Of a DNA stretch of 64,000 nucleotides, positions 1 to 14,400 are shown piece by piece. The notes beneath the pieces are model-generated. The model was given only the letters and a program-made list of their open reading frames with translations, had not been told where the DNA came from and did not search any database. A program made the position numbers and the translations under genes. Numbering within the stretch: the first letter of the stretch is position 1; every line of letters starts with the position of its first letter. The stretch lies in NCBI RefSeq assembly GCF_963678635.1, contig NC_087070.1, positions 18,695,318 through 18,759,317 on the forward strand, written 5' to 3'. This stretch comes from Symsagittifera roscoffensis (taxonomy: Eukaryota; Xenacoelomorpha; Acoela; Convolutidae).

Positions 1-1020
1 GAAAACAAAAATTAATTGCATTTCACACAGAAAAGCTAAAGAACGGTAAGAGGAATTTTGTTTGTTTTAAATACGAATGCATGAATTTAAATGAAGTATA
101 GATTTTGTATTTTAAAAATCTCCCAATATACTCCGAAATTTTTTGTTATTATTTTACAGCAAGCAAGTTGCGTTTTACGAATTATTTGATGAATTAGAAA
201 AAAAATCAGCTGTTTTAACTTATTAGTAATCAAACTGTTGAATTAACAACGCTTCCAGCTGCAAAAATGCCACCAAAATTATAATATTTTCGACTTACGT
301 TGAAAAAAAAAGATTCATAGTATATCTCTACGATTCAGTTGTGCAATGCTACTTAACTCAATAATTTGAGGGTTTTCTTTGATATATCTGAAAGCTCACA
401 AAGAACCACACCCTACGCCATAGTTCTTTTTCAATCGAATGTTTTTAATGCTCGAAATAGAGCGAGAACTATCTTAATTGGGAGTGAATATGCGATTGAA
501 TCAAAAAACCAAATTCAGCTATCTGACAAATCTTCAAATCAACTGACTGACTTGACAGAATCTGTTTTAATTGCGAGAGCTGAAAATTTTTCCAATATAA
601 TTTTCTTGAAGAAGTTTTGCCAGGCACTTAGTACGATATTACCTTGCAGCTAAGTTCGAAGAGTGAAGGGACTTGCTCGCTCCTTTACACAATTACATGC
701 ACAGAGACGCGCTTACACAAACACGCACGCAGATATGCTGCGAATGGATGATTGAGTTACTCTAACACAACTGAGCGGGCAAATCCTGCAGTTTTAGCTT
801 TCAACTATTGATGTTGAAACAAAAAGGCTAGCTAAATAGATAATTTTTCCTGACCACGAGTATAAACTAGATTATGAAAAACTTACATAGTTATTTTTGG
901 ATTCAAATTCAGCATATGCCTGTTACCCAAATACATTTTGCACTGAATGATAAAAATTTGTTTGTTAGTTTAGGTTCATTCGTTGTCATTATTCGGTTAA
1001 TGAATAGCGTTGCTTCAGTA
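1..1020. other. Flank downstream of ARMH3, no gene recognised
   Basis: AT-rich sequence following the ARMH3 stop codon on the minus strand. The part nearest 1020 is presumably ARMH3 3' untranslated region, but I see no clear AATAAA signal on the minus strand. A 95-codon open frame at 366-653 (+) has no recognisable motif and I do not call it a gene. Confidence 0.5.
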
Positions 1021-2420
1021 TCAGCTGTGGTCTAGAGTACTGAATGAGTCCAATAATTCTTGCTGTTCCATTGTTGTGATCGGGAGTCCCACTCGGCAGT
1101 CGTGAATTATTGTCCTCATCTAAACAATGTATCAGTCTAAACTCTTAAATGGTATCAGCGAACAATTTAAAGCTCGTCCGTCATTTCAGTCTACACACCA
1201 ATACTAACGTTAAATATTATCGTGAAACACCCTTTAAAAGCTCTTAAAAAACTGTGCTGAAAATATGGCTATTTTCCGAAAAAAAAATCAAATTTCTCTG
1301 CCTCTCACAGATTCCTGCCAAACTTTTTTTATATCTAAAACCTTTAACTCACGAGACTGGAGAAGAAGGGGACCTGGTGTGGCTTCTCCGTGTACCTGTC
1401 GTAGTGGTCCAGACTGTCCTGCATCCGGAGGGCCAGAGAGTCATAATTGTCACGCACGATGCCCAGTACCTATGAAAAACATTTCTACCAACTTCAATGG
1501 ATAAAGTCAGATAACCATACTGTTGTCCCGTAAGCACAATTATGACTGACGTTGAACGTGTAAAATGCAAAAATTTGTCACTAATACCTTGAATGCAAAG
1601 TGGATTGTCTAAGTGGTATCCACGTACCTGGTCAATGCTGAGAGAGGAAAGATTGTTTAACTCCTGGAAATCCTTGATACGGGGGTTGAAGTGCGCGATT
1701 ATAGATCTAAACAACCACATCAGTTATTCCGCGAAATCGTCTGCTTTGTTTCAAATTATGTAACTCAGTTCTCTTAAAACCATATTTACCTTATGTTAGT
1801 TAGAGAATGCATAAGGCGGGCTGCTGATTCGTGCAAGTTACCATTCGATCGAACGTGCTGCAGGGCTAAAGTAATGATTCTCAAGGAAATTACTGCCATC
1901 ACTATGATTAAGAAATGCTAATTGTATAAAACGTGATTAACCTACCGACAGCATACATATCGTCAAATGTGTTATACATGCGTAGTATCTCGTAGTACAG
2001 TTCATCATATGAGGAGGGACTTGGCAGAAAGGCGTCTCCAAAAGTGATAAACAGATTCAACACGCCAACTGCCTAAATCACGAAAAAACCTTTATGACCT
2101 ATGTTGATGTTCTTTAATTCCATTATAGAGTATTATCGAGTACATAGACTATTCTTCTAGATTCGAAGTTAAATTTTTGGACTTAAGTTAAGTAATTTTT
2201 TTGAGTATGATTTATCGATCAATAAAACTTGATGACCCAACACAAAGTTGTTGTTTGTTCTTGTAGAAGGGGAATTTTAACATTATGCGACTTAAACAGA
2301 AATTGAATCAGTAGTACATGTGAAAATAAATACCTACCCGAAAAGCCAGGTGGAATATGTCAAAAGAATCCAAAAGCTCCGAGCTGTTCGCAACAAGAAA
2401 CTTCAGAAAGACGATAAGCG
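1021..2420 (-). CDS. ARMH3: ARMH3 exons 16-21 (C terminus)
   Basis: The exons are 2420-2338, 2072-1946, 1865-1790, 1706-1628, 1469-1353 and 1119-1021 (stop TGA at 1023-1021). Landmarks are [16 protein letters not shown], then [20 protein letters not shown] (human [20 protein letters not shown]), [17 protein letters not shown] (human IINHFNPKIESYAAVNH), [19 protein letters not shown] (human NYDTLTLKLQDGLDQYERY) and a terminal [17 protein letters not shown] (human LSQEVLLKEFSTIS). If the intron after exon 20 were retained, translation would stop two codons later at a TAA, so an alternative slightly shorter C terminus is possible. Confidence 0.93.
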
Positions 2421-5400
2421 CTAAAAAATAGAATAAAAATAAAGCCTCTCAAAATACAATTTTCGATAAGCCGGAGGAATTTATTGAATTGAGGCAGTAC
2501 CGGATTTACGGGGGGGGGGGGCTTTTTTCAGTGATTCGGTCTTCTGCCAACCCAAAGGGTCCCTACCCCCTATGTACTTTTTGAGAAATACATTTCTGCC
2601 TGACTGGCTTTAAAAATTTCCCTAAAGGAGTCAATATATATACTAATTTTTAGGGGAGCTCGCGGCGAATAAACGCAATTTTCGGCCAATATTCTCCAAG
2701 TGCCTAAAAACGATTTTTTCTAAAAATCGCCTGCGGCGCAGAAAATTTGGTCGAAATAGGGTCTTCATAGTGATTTGGATTTGGGAGAGCTCAGAAAATC
2801 TATTTATTAGACCTAAAAACACACATCACAGTCACATTCATGCCAAGAACTCTCCGTTCTATGTAATTGATTTGTAATAAAAATATGTACTCGTAACTTT
2901 TTACGATAAACTGGTGCTTGGAGTTAAAGGGAGAAAACACAAACAGAGCACCAACTTGACAAAGCTGCACTGAAGACCACACTTTCGTATAAAAAAATGA
3001 AAATATTCTGATCGAACAGTTTGTAACTTCTGATAATATAGGATGATTTCTGGTTTTTAACACAAAAAAAATTCAAAACAAGAACTATTGTTACCAAAAA
3101 CTAGTTGAAACAGAAACAGAAAAAAGGCATGTAGCCTTGGAACAATCTATAATTTTTTTGCGAGAAACAATATTTGTATGATATTATGCTATTCGTGAAA
3201 TTGTAAAATTTTGATTTATTATTATCCACAGGTATTGAGAAAGCTGTCAAGTTCCTCAAATTTTCAATTAATAATGCTGATTATGTTGTTATGCGTATAT
3301 GAATGCACATAGATGCAAGATGCACTCAAATCTCGAAAACAGCAGCTGATTTGGTGCGGGGGGGGGGGGGGGGGGGGGTCAGCTGACGCCTTCATCTTTC
3401 TCTGGGAATCAATTCCTTGATCAACCAAAAAGTTACCCCTTTGGTAATATTTTAGAACAATTTTGTGACGCCTTTGGCGCCAATATGTACAAATTTTGAT
3501 TGAAGAGAGCGCGCCAAAAAACCGCAATTTTTGGTCAAAACTTTCCAACATGTGACTAAAAACGTCCCATTTTGCCTGTTTTTTTTTTCAAAATTGCTTG
3601 CGGCACAAAAAACTTTAACAAAAAAGGGTTTTTGATTTGTGCGAGCTGAGAAAATCAAATTGGTCGGTTTCCTAATTTTTTTTGAAAATCCATTCCCTTC
3701 CCCCGCCCGAGGAAATCCTAAAATCCTAGATCCGCCCTTGCTTAGATAGTTTACCTTGCCATAACAGCTGCCATTGGTATCCGAGTAACCTGATTTTGTT
3801 CTTCTTCTGATGGCAAATAATTCGGTACACTATTGCAAGACTGAACCTAAAACAATCGCGAAAACAACTGACTTTTGGCCGAGATATTCAAATTTTGTTT
3901 TTAAAAACTGTTCTGGACTACACTCACGCGTGTAGTTCGTATGGCAAACTCTTTTTCAATTGCGTTGAGATGAAATTACACAGAAGATCTGAATGAAAAA
4001 CAAAACTCAAGAAACTATTTGATTCTAAATATGATTTCCATTTGGGGTTGTCGATCTATTAAAGTCTCAGTGAAGTTAAAACTTATAGAAAAATTTAATA
4101 GCTTACCAAGTAATGAGACAACAAGTGGAACTGATTTGCGAGGTCTTTCAGCTCCCGGTTTCTTATGTCTCATCGGCTAAACAAATTACCGCGTTTACCG
4201 TACTTTCTATCCCAACAATGCAAAAACTATTCCTTTCTACTGCTGATTTACATTATCCGGACAAAACGTATAAAACTTGAAATTTAAAACGCGTTTTTGT
4301 TCCAAAAATGGTTGATTTTAGACAAAAAAAATGAAGATAAAAGTTGCTTAGAGTTTTAGCAGACAATATGGTGTAATTTGCTTTTCGAAATTCGGGCCCA
4401 AAATTTTACCTCAAAATGGATTATTTCAGGCTTTTTTAGTCAATCAAACTTACGCTGAAACTACCAGGTCAATTTCTGATAAAATTATATAACAGTGAGC
4501 CTCTTATAGAGCCCAACGCATTTTACGAAAGGTTTATTTTAAGGTTTATATTTCTTGTCTATCAAACAAAAATAAATTAAAACACTTTTTGGAGATTATA
4601 CCCATCCTCAAGTTTGTTGGGCACTATAAGAGGCTCTTTTTTATATTTTTCTTTCAGTAATTAACCCGGTAGTTTCGGTGTAAATTTCAATTGACTAAAA
4701 AACCAACAATAATCCATTTATGGGGTAAAATTTTGGGACCGAATTTCAAAACATAGCCAACAGACAAGACAGTTGGAAAAGAGTCACAGATCGGAAGAAG
4801 TAGAAAAAAAATAATAATAATTACTTATTTTTTTGAAAAATCTTAAGAATTTTACGGAAAAAATAGATACCCTTAAAGCTCTTTGAGTTACTAGAACAAT
4901 TTATGATTAGAACTTTTTTGATTAAATTAATTCAATTTGAGAAAACTGGACCAATGGGTAAACTTTTTAAACCACTGGGAAACCTGAAAACTAAATTCCA
5001 AGTTTTTCGTGATCTTTACACTTTTGCTGTTCCAAAGGAAATGAAGTGAACTCAAAAAGAAATCATAAGTCAAACTGCGAAAAAACAAACTTGAGCCTGA
5101 ACAAAATTTGAGTCTGAACTATGTTCTTCGAGTTAAAAACAAACTACACCATATTAATTTTACCAAGCACGTTTTGTTTTCATCATTTTTAGTCTAAAAC
5201 CAACTCAATTTGAGAAATATGCGTTTTATATTTCAAGTTTCATAAGTTTCATCTTCAATTTTTGTTATTTTCAGTTTATTTATCATTCAGTTTCATTTTC
5301 TATTTTTGTTAGTATTATAATGGTTTTAACTGCTCACTGGCTGATAGAGGTTGACCCTGAATGTGATTGAGCTGTCGTGTAAAAATGTGTTGGCGTACTG

Positions 5401-8400
5401 GTCTTCCACAATACATGTAACAATAATTAGACACAATTTGGAGTTTGCAAACTTGGCAGGGTCTTTAGTGTCGTTCATTATGTATGACATGTACTCGAAG
5501 AAGGAGACTAGGATGTTACTCGGTTCTGCACTCCCGTCCACGCCTACTCCCCCACTATCACCCTGGGCACTGAGATGATTTTGTTGATCTGCTTCGCCAC
5601 CTTCGAACATAATAATCAGTAGTTAGAGACGAAAACCTAACGCGTTAAGCTTAAGTTAAACATATAACCTTAGAAGACATAATTTTTACTCGTTTTTCTT
5701 AATTGGGTATATGCTTCACATGTTGAATGTTTCTACCAACGTTTTTTTGAGTAATCAAACTATTGAAAGATCAACTTATTTATTTATTGAACAGCCAACT
5801 GACAGTTGTGAAAAAGTAATGAACGTAAGCAAACTGAAAAAAAAAAAACTTGTTTTTTCAAAAATCTAAAATCTTCAACTTTTGAATTTCGAAGAAAAAA
5901 TAGATGGATATAAAACTCTTTGAATTTGTAGAACAATTTATGGCGGACACTTTTTTGTTAAAACTAACCCAATTTGAGAAAACTGGATAAATAGGTAAAA
6001 CTTTTATTTCGCTGGGAAATCTGATAATTAATTTAATTTCCATTTTAAAAATTAGAAGTCGATCACGTTTTTTATGATCTTTACAATTTTGCTGTTCGAT
6101 GGAGTTTGCCTTTCTTTTAACAAAAGAAATGCGCTGAACTTGAAAAGAAATCACAAGTCAAACCGCGAAAAATCAAAACTGAGCGTAAATTTAAGACTTT
6201 TTCCTGAAAAAAAATCAGCAAAACCTATATAAGAGCTCTCAGTACGTTCATTACTCTTAAACATTCGGCATCCTCGAAACATTTGAAAGGACTATATGTT
6301 CATCACAGGTGCATATCAGTCCCTTCGTTATATACCCCACAAGTTGCTATCGATACATTCGACATTTGATATATATGTTTCACATACAAGCCATACTCTG
6401 GAGAGCACAGATGCAAATTTCAGTCTCATTACGAGTGAAGAGCTCATACCCGATTTATTACTCTTCCCATCTAAAACTTATTTGAGGGACCTGGATTTGT
6501 ATACAAAAAAAAACATGCGGAAACAAAAAAATGCCCGACTTTTCTTTGAAAAATTTCAATATTCGAGTTTTAAAGAAAAAAGCGTATCACATTACAGCTC
6601 TTTGAATTTCAAGAACCTTTTACTTTAAAACAGGAACCTGTTTAATATAGAACAAAATCAGTTTGGAAAAATTTGATTTAAATGTAATTTTAATATGCTC
6701 GGAAATCTCAAAAAAGTGACCGAATATTTGCGCTCGAGTTGGTCTTTTTTCTCTAGACAAACTTCGAAATTTTAAACTACCATTTTAGACGAAATTATCT
6801 TATACCATCTGAAAGGTATCGATGCCCTGGACTCAAAATTTAAGATAAAATTCACCCACCTCTGATCATTTTTCGTGAAATTATGCGGGTTTGAAAATCG
6901 CCAATTTGGGATAACAAAGAGGCATTGTACATCGTTCGTTCTATAACGGTCAAGGGACAAAATAATCCGGCTTAGAAAACGTTCCACGGGGATTGATGCA
7001 GACTATTCAGTCCATTTGTTACGGTTTCATAAGCGAAACATAACGTGGGGGATGATTTCAGAACAAAAATCATCCCCCACAATATTTATCTAATTTTTCA
7101 AATTGAAAATTATTAAGGGCAGTAGGATATTTCAGCGCTTTGCCCAGATACAAGCACCCTTGTTTTGTCTTCAATTCAAAAATCTAACCGCGAAAAAAAA
7201 AGTTCCTGAAAAAAGCGAATAAACACGCCTTAGATAAGTGTCTTCACTTCTTTTATTGACACTTAAAGACAACTGAATACAGAGTTTATCCACGCTTTTG
7301 GTGGTCGGCGGAACAAAAAGATGAGATTAAAATTATCAAAATCTTATACCTTGTTGATCAGGAATATTCACAGGCTCGTCTGAATGATTCTAAAACAAAT
7401 TAAATTGAGATAATTTGTTAAGATTTGCTGGGCACAATATATTAAATAAATCATGAATTTACCCTCGTTAGTACTGAGATGAGATTTCGGTTCAGTTGAA
7501 CACCTTCGTATAATGCAAACAGCAGCGCATCGTTCACGCTATGAACATTAAGATGAAATTACTACCAAGTAAACTTCCGTTTTCAAAACAAACTAAAAAT
7601 CACTAAAATCTACCAGGCAAATTACCAGCATACGAACTGTTTAAATCTTCATTATTTATCAAGCATGCGGTTGACCCTTATTTAAAACTACTAGTCGCTA
7701 AATTTAGTTTTTATGTTTTTTGGGTCCCCACAAATAACGATCGCGGCTTAAGATAAGAACTGAGAAGTGGAACCATCAAAGCCTTGAAAGCCGAGCAAAA
7801 TAATTCTGCGTTTTGGTACGGATAATAAAGGCGACTATTTAGGAGCCAATCAAATATTTAAATCCACTCGATGTATAAAATACAACTTACCTGTACTCAT
7901 CCAAAGTTTTGTCCTCTCCTACCAGCAGGTTCGTGACCTTAAACAATGTGACTTCCCCACAGGTAACAGTTTACACAACCACAAATTTCACACTCAGTAA
8001 TAAATTAATTCCAAAAAATCGTGTCAGGAAGCAAGATTAATGATTTTTTTTGGATGTCTGATGATGCTTACCGCATTGGTGACTGAGAAAAAGAAGCCTC
8101 CTCTATTCGAGTCCTGCTGCTGTTGTTTAGTGGAATAATTTGCGTTGAAATCCTGTAACACCTTGTTAATAATTTGTCCCAAACCCTGAAACAAGAAACT
8201 TGCGTATTGCTTTAATGCGCTGTAGATCCCGCGTCTATTAGTGATAAACACTCACATTTAGGGCTAGTTCGTTGTCGAGGATAGACAGTTTGACAGCATA
8301 CGGATTTGCAGTCTGAAAAATCGTAAGCATCCAAATTATTATTTTCATGTCAGTATCTTTTTTGATCTTGTACGAGATTTACTTTGCCGACAGTTTCAAT

Positions 8401-11400
8401 AGTAGGGTATAATGATCGATACAAGATTTATTTTTGGACTGGAAATCAGGAGATTTAATTGTGGGAATTATTTGTCTACATCAGCCAAAATTAATGGCTT
8501 GATAGCCCTCGATAGTTGGTAAACCTTAGAATCAATGAGCTACTCCTTACATCGTATTTGCGGTAGTTGATGAGAATGAGCAAAAGAATGACCGCGTCTG
8601 TGCCCACATCTGTTCTGTCTGCAGTTCCACAAGAGAACAGCTCACATAGGCTCTCGAAGATGCTCACCCGCATGAAGTAGTCTAGCATCGGGTTCTGGTT
8701 CACATTGTCTTTTGTCTAAAAGCGAAATGAACGTCCATGATAAATGCAAAACTTTCAGGTTGATCTGCACAGAACCATAAATAAAAATAAGGGAAGATTT
8801 TCTCAGCCTAACAACTTTTGCCATATTTGTAAGCAATCGTAGATAATTTACCGTGGCGACCACAAGAGCCAAACGGACAGCCCTCTTCTTCAGTAGCATT
8901 GAATCGCTTCCACTGATAATTTTACCAATGCATCTGATCAATTTCTAAATATGAGTTTTATTCAAAATATTACCTCATCGGGCTGAATAAAGGTGAAATT
9001 AACGCAACGTATTTAGGCACAAATAGTTAAATATGGAGATGGTATAAAAAATAATTAAAATGTTTTATCGAAGCAGTAAAACCGTGCCGAAGTACAACAG
9101 TCCCGAAAAAAGATATGGTTGTTCAAGTGCCGAAAATGATCTGGAATACTGTTCTTACTGGTCCACAAAAACACTGACAAGCAGGCCCCGGATGCTATTT
9201 AAATAAATAATCCCTTACAAACCATCAAATTAGTTGAAGAAAAGTTAACTAACCTCGCGTTTTTACGAAGAATTGCTGCAGGAACAGCAAAAAAAATCAT
9301 TTTCCATGAAGTCTCTTTAAAGATTTTTTTTTATAGCTTCTAACCGCATCCCCCACCATGAGATCACAGGCCTTCGGCGTTTAATTTTAAAACACTATCG
9401 GTTTCCTAAAGAATTTTAATGAAATAGTTAAAATGAAGCGCATCTCTATGATTAGTTCATTTCCTTCATTTTCTCAGAAATAGTTTGTAAATTTCAAAAA
9501 ATAGTTATTGAACTTAAATCCGCGGTCTGCTGACAAGCATTAATTCGGTTACGTAACAGTATTTAGGCATCCGCGTATTCAGACGCGTCAGTAAGCAGAC
9601 ACATACTATATTAACCAATAAGAATCGAGACAAGGAAGAAATGAATAATTATTTATTTCGTAAGTTTGCTTTCTCATCTCCATTCTGATTGGTTAATATG
9701 GTATTAGTCTCTTTAATGACGAGTATGTTGCTGTTGTTGTTGTATTGACTTCCCAGTAAACTGGAGGGCATTTTCATCCCATTTTCATGCGTTAGAAGAT
9801 TGTCCATATAGTTCGACAACTAGCACAATCACAGCACAGCTGCCATATGCACATGTTGCTGCTTGAAAATAGTTCGTTGACGTATCTCCACATAAGGGCT
9901 AAAATTCGTTTTCTGAAGCCTTTAGAATTTCAATAATCCACGTGTACGGCAATTCGGTTTGCGATTATCGCTGTCCGAAAAATGAATTCGTGTCTGGTTT
10001 TCTTCAGGGTAAATATTTCTAATATCCGGTTGGTTCCAACGATTATTGAACTGAACATTGATGTTGTGTTCGCTTTGATCTCAGCATAGTTTTGAAAAGA
10101 GTAGTAGGTCATTCAATTGCATGTAGAGTGGGAGCGGTAGGACATTCAGCAGGCGCAGCTGGTCCGTGTAGATCTATTTGATAGTCCCCTTTTGGAACGA
10201 TTCGAGTTTTTTCAATTCTTGTCTCGAGGGGGCTGAGCAGTGTGTTCCGTAGATTAGTTTTGGCAATAGAATAGACTTGTAGAGTCCTAGTTTTACGTAT
10301 TGTCGGCTACGTTTCTACGTAGGCAGAAGGGAAATCTGTTCGCTTTTTTCAGGCGTTCATTTATGTGAGAACTCCAATTCAGGTTTTGGCTGACAAACTC
10401 CCAGGTCTTTTATACTTGTTTTTTGCTCAAGTGTGATTGCATTTAAAATCAGAGTGTTCAAATTTCCTCAAAATTTTAATTTGTGCGCATTTGTCTATTG
10501 CTAATTGCATATCGTTCCCATGAACCCAATATTCAATTTCTTTCAAGTCGCACTGAACTTCGTTTGTTTCGTTGACGGCCAGGATTTTCGGATCGCCCGA
10601 AAAGATGAAGGGGTCACTGAATCTTAGTACATCGGGCAGATCATTTATAAAGATGCAGAACAACAGGAGCCCCAAAATTGACCCTTGATGAACTCCACTA
10701 AATATTTCTCGTTCTACAGACGAAGTGAATCCGATACGAACAAACTGTTTGCGTTTGTGCAAGTAATCATATAGAATTTCCAGAAAACAACCTTTTACAC
10801 CAATACAATTTAATTTTTTCTAGTAAGAGTTTGTGCGGTACTCTGTCGACAGGTTTTCAGAATCAGCATAGAAGGCAACTACTTCCGACTTGGGATCTTT
10901 TGTCGATTGCTGAGTACATATTGTTCAAATAATGTAGCATATTACTCATAACGAATCTCTTTCGCACAAACCCCTGTTGATTTTTCGTTAGATACATCCT
11001 GAAATGTTTGTACAAAGGATTATAAACACATTTCTCAAAGGTTTTACTATCAATACAAAGTAGTAAAAGCGGGCGATAGCTCTCCACATTTCTGGGATCA
11101 CCCTTCTTGAATACTGGTGCTAAGATGCTGGGAGCTTGCGCAGGCGCTTCGTTTTTAAAGAGTTTGTTCAGAATCAAGCACATTTGTCTTCTGGTTTGAT
11201 AGAAGAACGTAGGCGGCAAGCCATTTGGTCCCCGCGTTTTGGCCGTATCAATACCATCAAGGAGACTTTTGATTACATTAGAAGAGATAGAGAAATACTT
11301 AGAGTCGGTGAGTTAACGTCAAGCGTGTTCGCCAAATCATTCATGTGAACGCTTTCTCTGGGTGAGAAAATAGATTTAAAGAATTCATTGAATAAGTCTG

Positions 11401-14400
11401 CCTTTTCTAGGGGAGTTGACGCTGTGTTTCCATTGTAGCGAAGAGTTGCTGGAATAATAGCGGATCGGTTGATATGTTTTAAGTTCTTATATATGCTGTC
11501 CGTGTTTCTTGTTCCAAAGACTGAATTTTGATAACATATCCTGTCTTCCTCGCACAGTTCATTTACTTGAGCCTTTAAATTTAGTAATTTTGGTCTCCAG
11601 TAGCTTGTGGGTAGTCTTTCAAGTAAACTTCGTTGAGTCTCTAAAATTTTTATTAGATTTGAAGTGATGCATTTTATCCATGCAGGAAGTGATTGCCTGA
11701 ATTTTGTTCTTTATGGTACAAGTTGTCGTACAAGTTGTCTATGTTATCGTACAAGTTGTCTATGTTTTTGTAGCAGTTGGGTTCGAAAAAGTTTTCTTCC
11801 ATGCTTTCTAAGACGGCACTGTAGTCACCCGAGGTATAGCTGTAGAATTTTTCTTTTGTTGGAGAGACTTCAAGGTATTTCAATTGAACGGTAGATTTTA
11901 AGGAGGAAAGGTCTGAACAGTCATATATCTTGTCAAAGTCATCGACGCGAGTAGAGAAGACATTGCAATTTTGGTAAAGTAGAACATCTAAAGTTTTCAT
12001 GCCACACGTTGGAAATTCTACGCTTTGCCGGAACATTGTCTTCGAAAAGATCTACTTTTTCTTGTTCATTAGTATCCGGACTCAAGAAGATGACCCACTT
12101 TGCGGAGGGAAAGTTGATGTCGCCACATGTTATGGCTTTACTGCCTTTTGGGATTTTCACCAAAAAACTTTTGAAGTCCTCGGTTTTTTTATCGATAGCG
12201 GCTGTCAGATGGCGGATTGTAGAAAGAACACAAGTATAGTTCTTCGTTTGCTAGATTAATCAGGCAAACCAGGAAGCTATCGACGCCACTTTTGAGCGCT
12301 TCACAGTTTATACTATTTTAACGGCAATAATGACACCACCACTGGGATTGTGAGATGCTTCTTGTTTTCGGTCAGATCGTATAATAGCGTAGTCTAGTGG
12401 AAGAAATTCTCAGTTGAGAACATTGTCGTTTAGCCATGTTTCACAGACAGATATTAGATTGTAAGAATTAGCTTGTATAGCATTAGCGAAATCAAAGCGT
12501 CTTTAGGAAGTCTAAAAGACTTTGTAAATTTAGCTGTAGTATCTGTAGACTATATAATCAAGCATTTGGGGCGGGCTCGTCAGAGAATGCTACCTTGACC
12601 CTGTCGTTGTATAACTCAAGTAAGAGAGCTCTGGAGAGGAAAATATTCATCTCTTTCAATTTTCCCTTATGTTCAGTACTTTTGGGCAAAGTCAGGTTGA
12701 CGCTGTTTGGTTTTGAGGGTCACGAGTAAGGTCATCGGTTTCTTTCATTCAGCGTTGAATTTTCCCAAGTTCTTAGTTCAATGAATTCAGGTTCACTTCC
12801 AACGATTTTCATCACGTTTGTAGTTTTTTCGTATGTTGGGACAAGATTCTGGTGCGCGTTTTGTCTGGATTTTCGTCGATCCCTTGTATTCTAAATCTAG
12901 TTTCAGTGTTGTTGACGCTTTTGAATCGTTCTTTAGGTGTCCGAGACAGGGAACCGGATTCTTCGTTTTTGAATTTCTTTACTACTTTTGCATAGCTTTC
13001 CTCCACTTAATTGCAGGTTTTCAGTGTAGCTTCGTTTATCTTCTCTTCGACAAGCTTAGCCACTTTTGACTCTATCTGTTCGATTTTTGGTCAGCATTTT
13101 CATACCGACTAGCCACGGTATGACTTTCGATGAAGTTATCGCGTTCATTATTGCTAACGCAGATGTTACAAAGTAGCATGGCGTTTTGTCCAAGCTCTTT
13201 TTTGCCATTGATTGCCACAGGGGTTGGTGCAGTACAAGCCGGCTAAAGGTGGAGGTTGCACCCGCAACCAACACAACTATAGGATAGGTTCCGGCCATTA
13301 GGGAAAAAGCTAAAATCTTCGGACGCTATGTAGACGATATCTTGAGATCTGTGCAGAGTGACTCTATCAACAGCATCTTAGACAGGGTCAACACGCTTCA
13401 TCGCAACTTGGAATTTACCATCGAAAGGTTGAGAGACAACGGTATCCCTTTTCTGGACATGTTCGTAAAATTCCAGGATGCATGTGTGAGTACGAGTTGG
13501 TATCAGAAACCCACAGATACTGGACTGATCCTTTCCTTCAGAGCACTTGTACCGATTGGTTACAAACGCAACATGATTCAGGGCTGCATTCACCGCATCT
13601 ATAATGCCACATCGACATGGAACAATTTCCATAATGGTATTCAAAAGGCAAAGAAGATACGGGAAGAATACCCCAATTCGAGTATCCACCCCAATTCTAC
13701 GAACCCATCGCCAGAGAAACTATTGATAAACTGCTGGGGCCAAAAATCAACATCACGGACAGGCAGAATAATGACAAAGGCCTGTCAACAATGTTAACTT
13801 TGCAATACAGAGGCTTTGTGAGTGACACGTTTAGAAGACGTTTGAACAATATCACTCGTGTCCCTGTTATTTTCGCTACCCGGAAACTAAAAACTGCTGT
13901 CCCCTCTCTAAAATCCAAGATCCCGAATCATCTCTGTAGTAATGTGGTGTATCATACCACTTGTCCTGGCTGTAAAGCCAGCTATGTTGGGCAGACAACC
14001 CGACACTTCACCACACGCCTTAACGAGCATTCGCGGATCTCTACTCCAGTGGGTGCACACATGACACAATGCGTTGGCAACACAGAAAACTTGATGGCAA
14101 ATATCATAGATCGATCTAACGACCCTATCAAACTTTTAACGCTTGAGGCCCTCCACATCAACCGACTCAAACTAAGAATCAACAGAAAAGAAGAATACAG
14201 ATCGCGCGAACTAACAGTCAAGGTTTAGAAAAACATCTTTATTGTCCCATCAAAGATGGCTTAAAGATATCTATATATTTTTTAGATCTCTCAGTGCTAT
14301 TTTTATACTGTTTTTTATGTTTTTCATTTTTGATTTTATTTGTGCTTGTACCATTTGGATTGTACGTTTATTGTTTTTCCTTTTTTAGACTGCTGATGAT

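Noticed and set aside
366-653. 95-codon plus-strand frame as a gene
   Set aside because: No recognisable motif or neighbouring exon; compatible with chance in AT-rich DNA.
6296-6628. 110-codon plus-strand frame in an ARMH3 intron
   Set aside because: Overlaps a weak member of repeat family B and shows no domain; probably chance.
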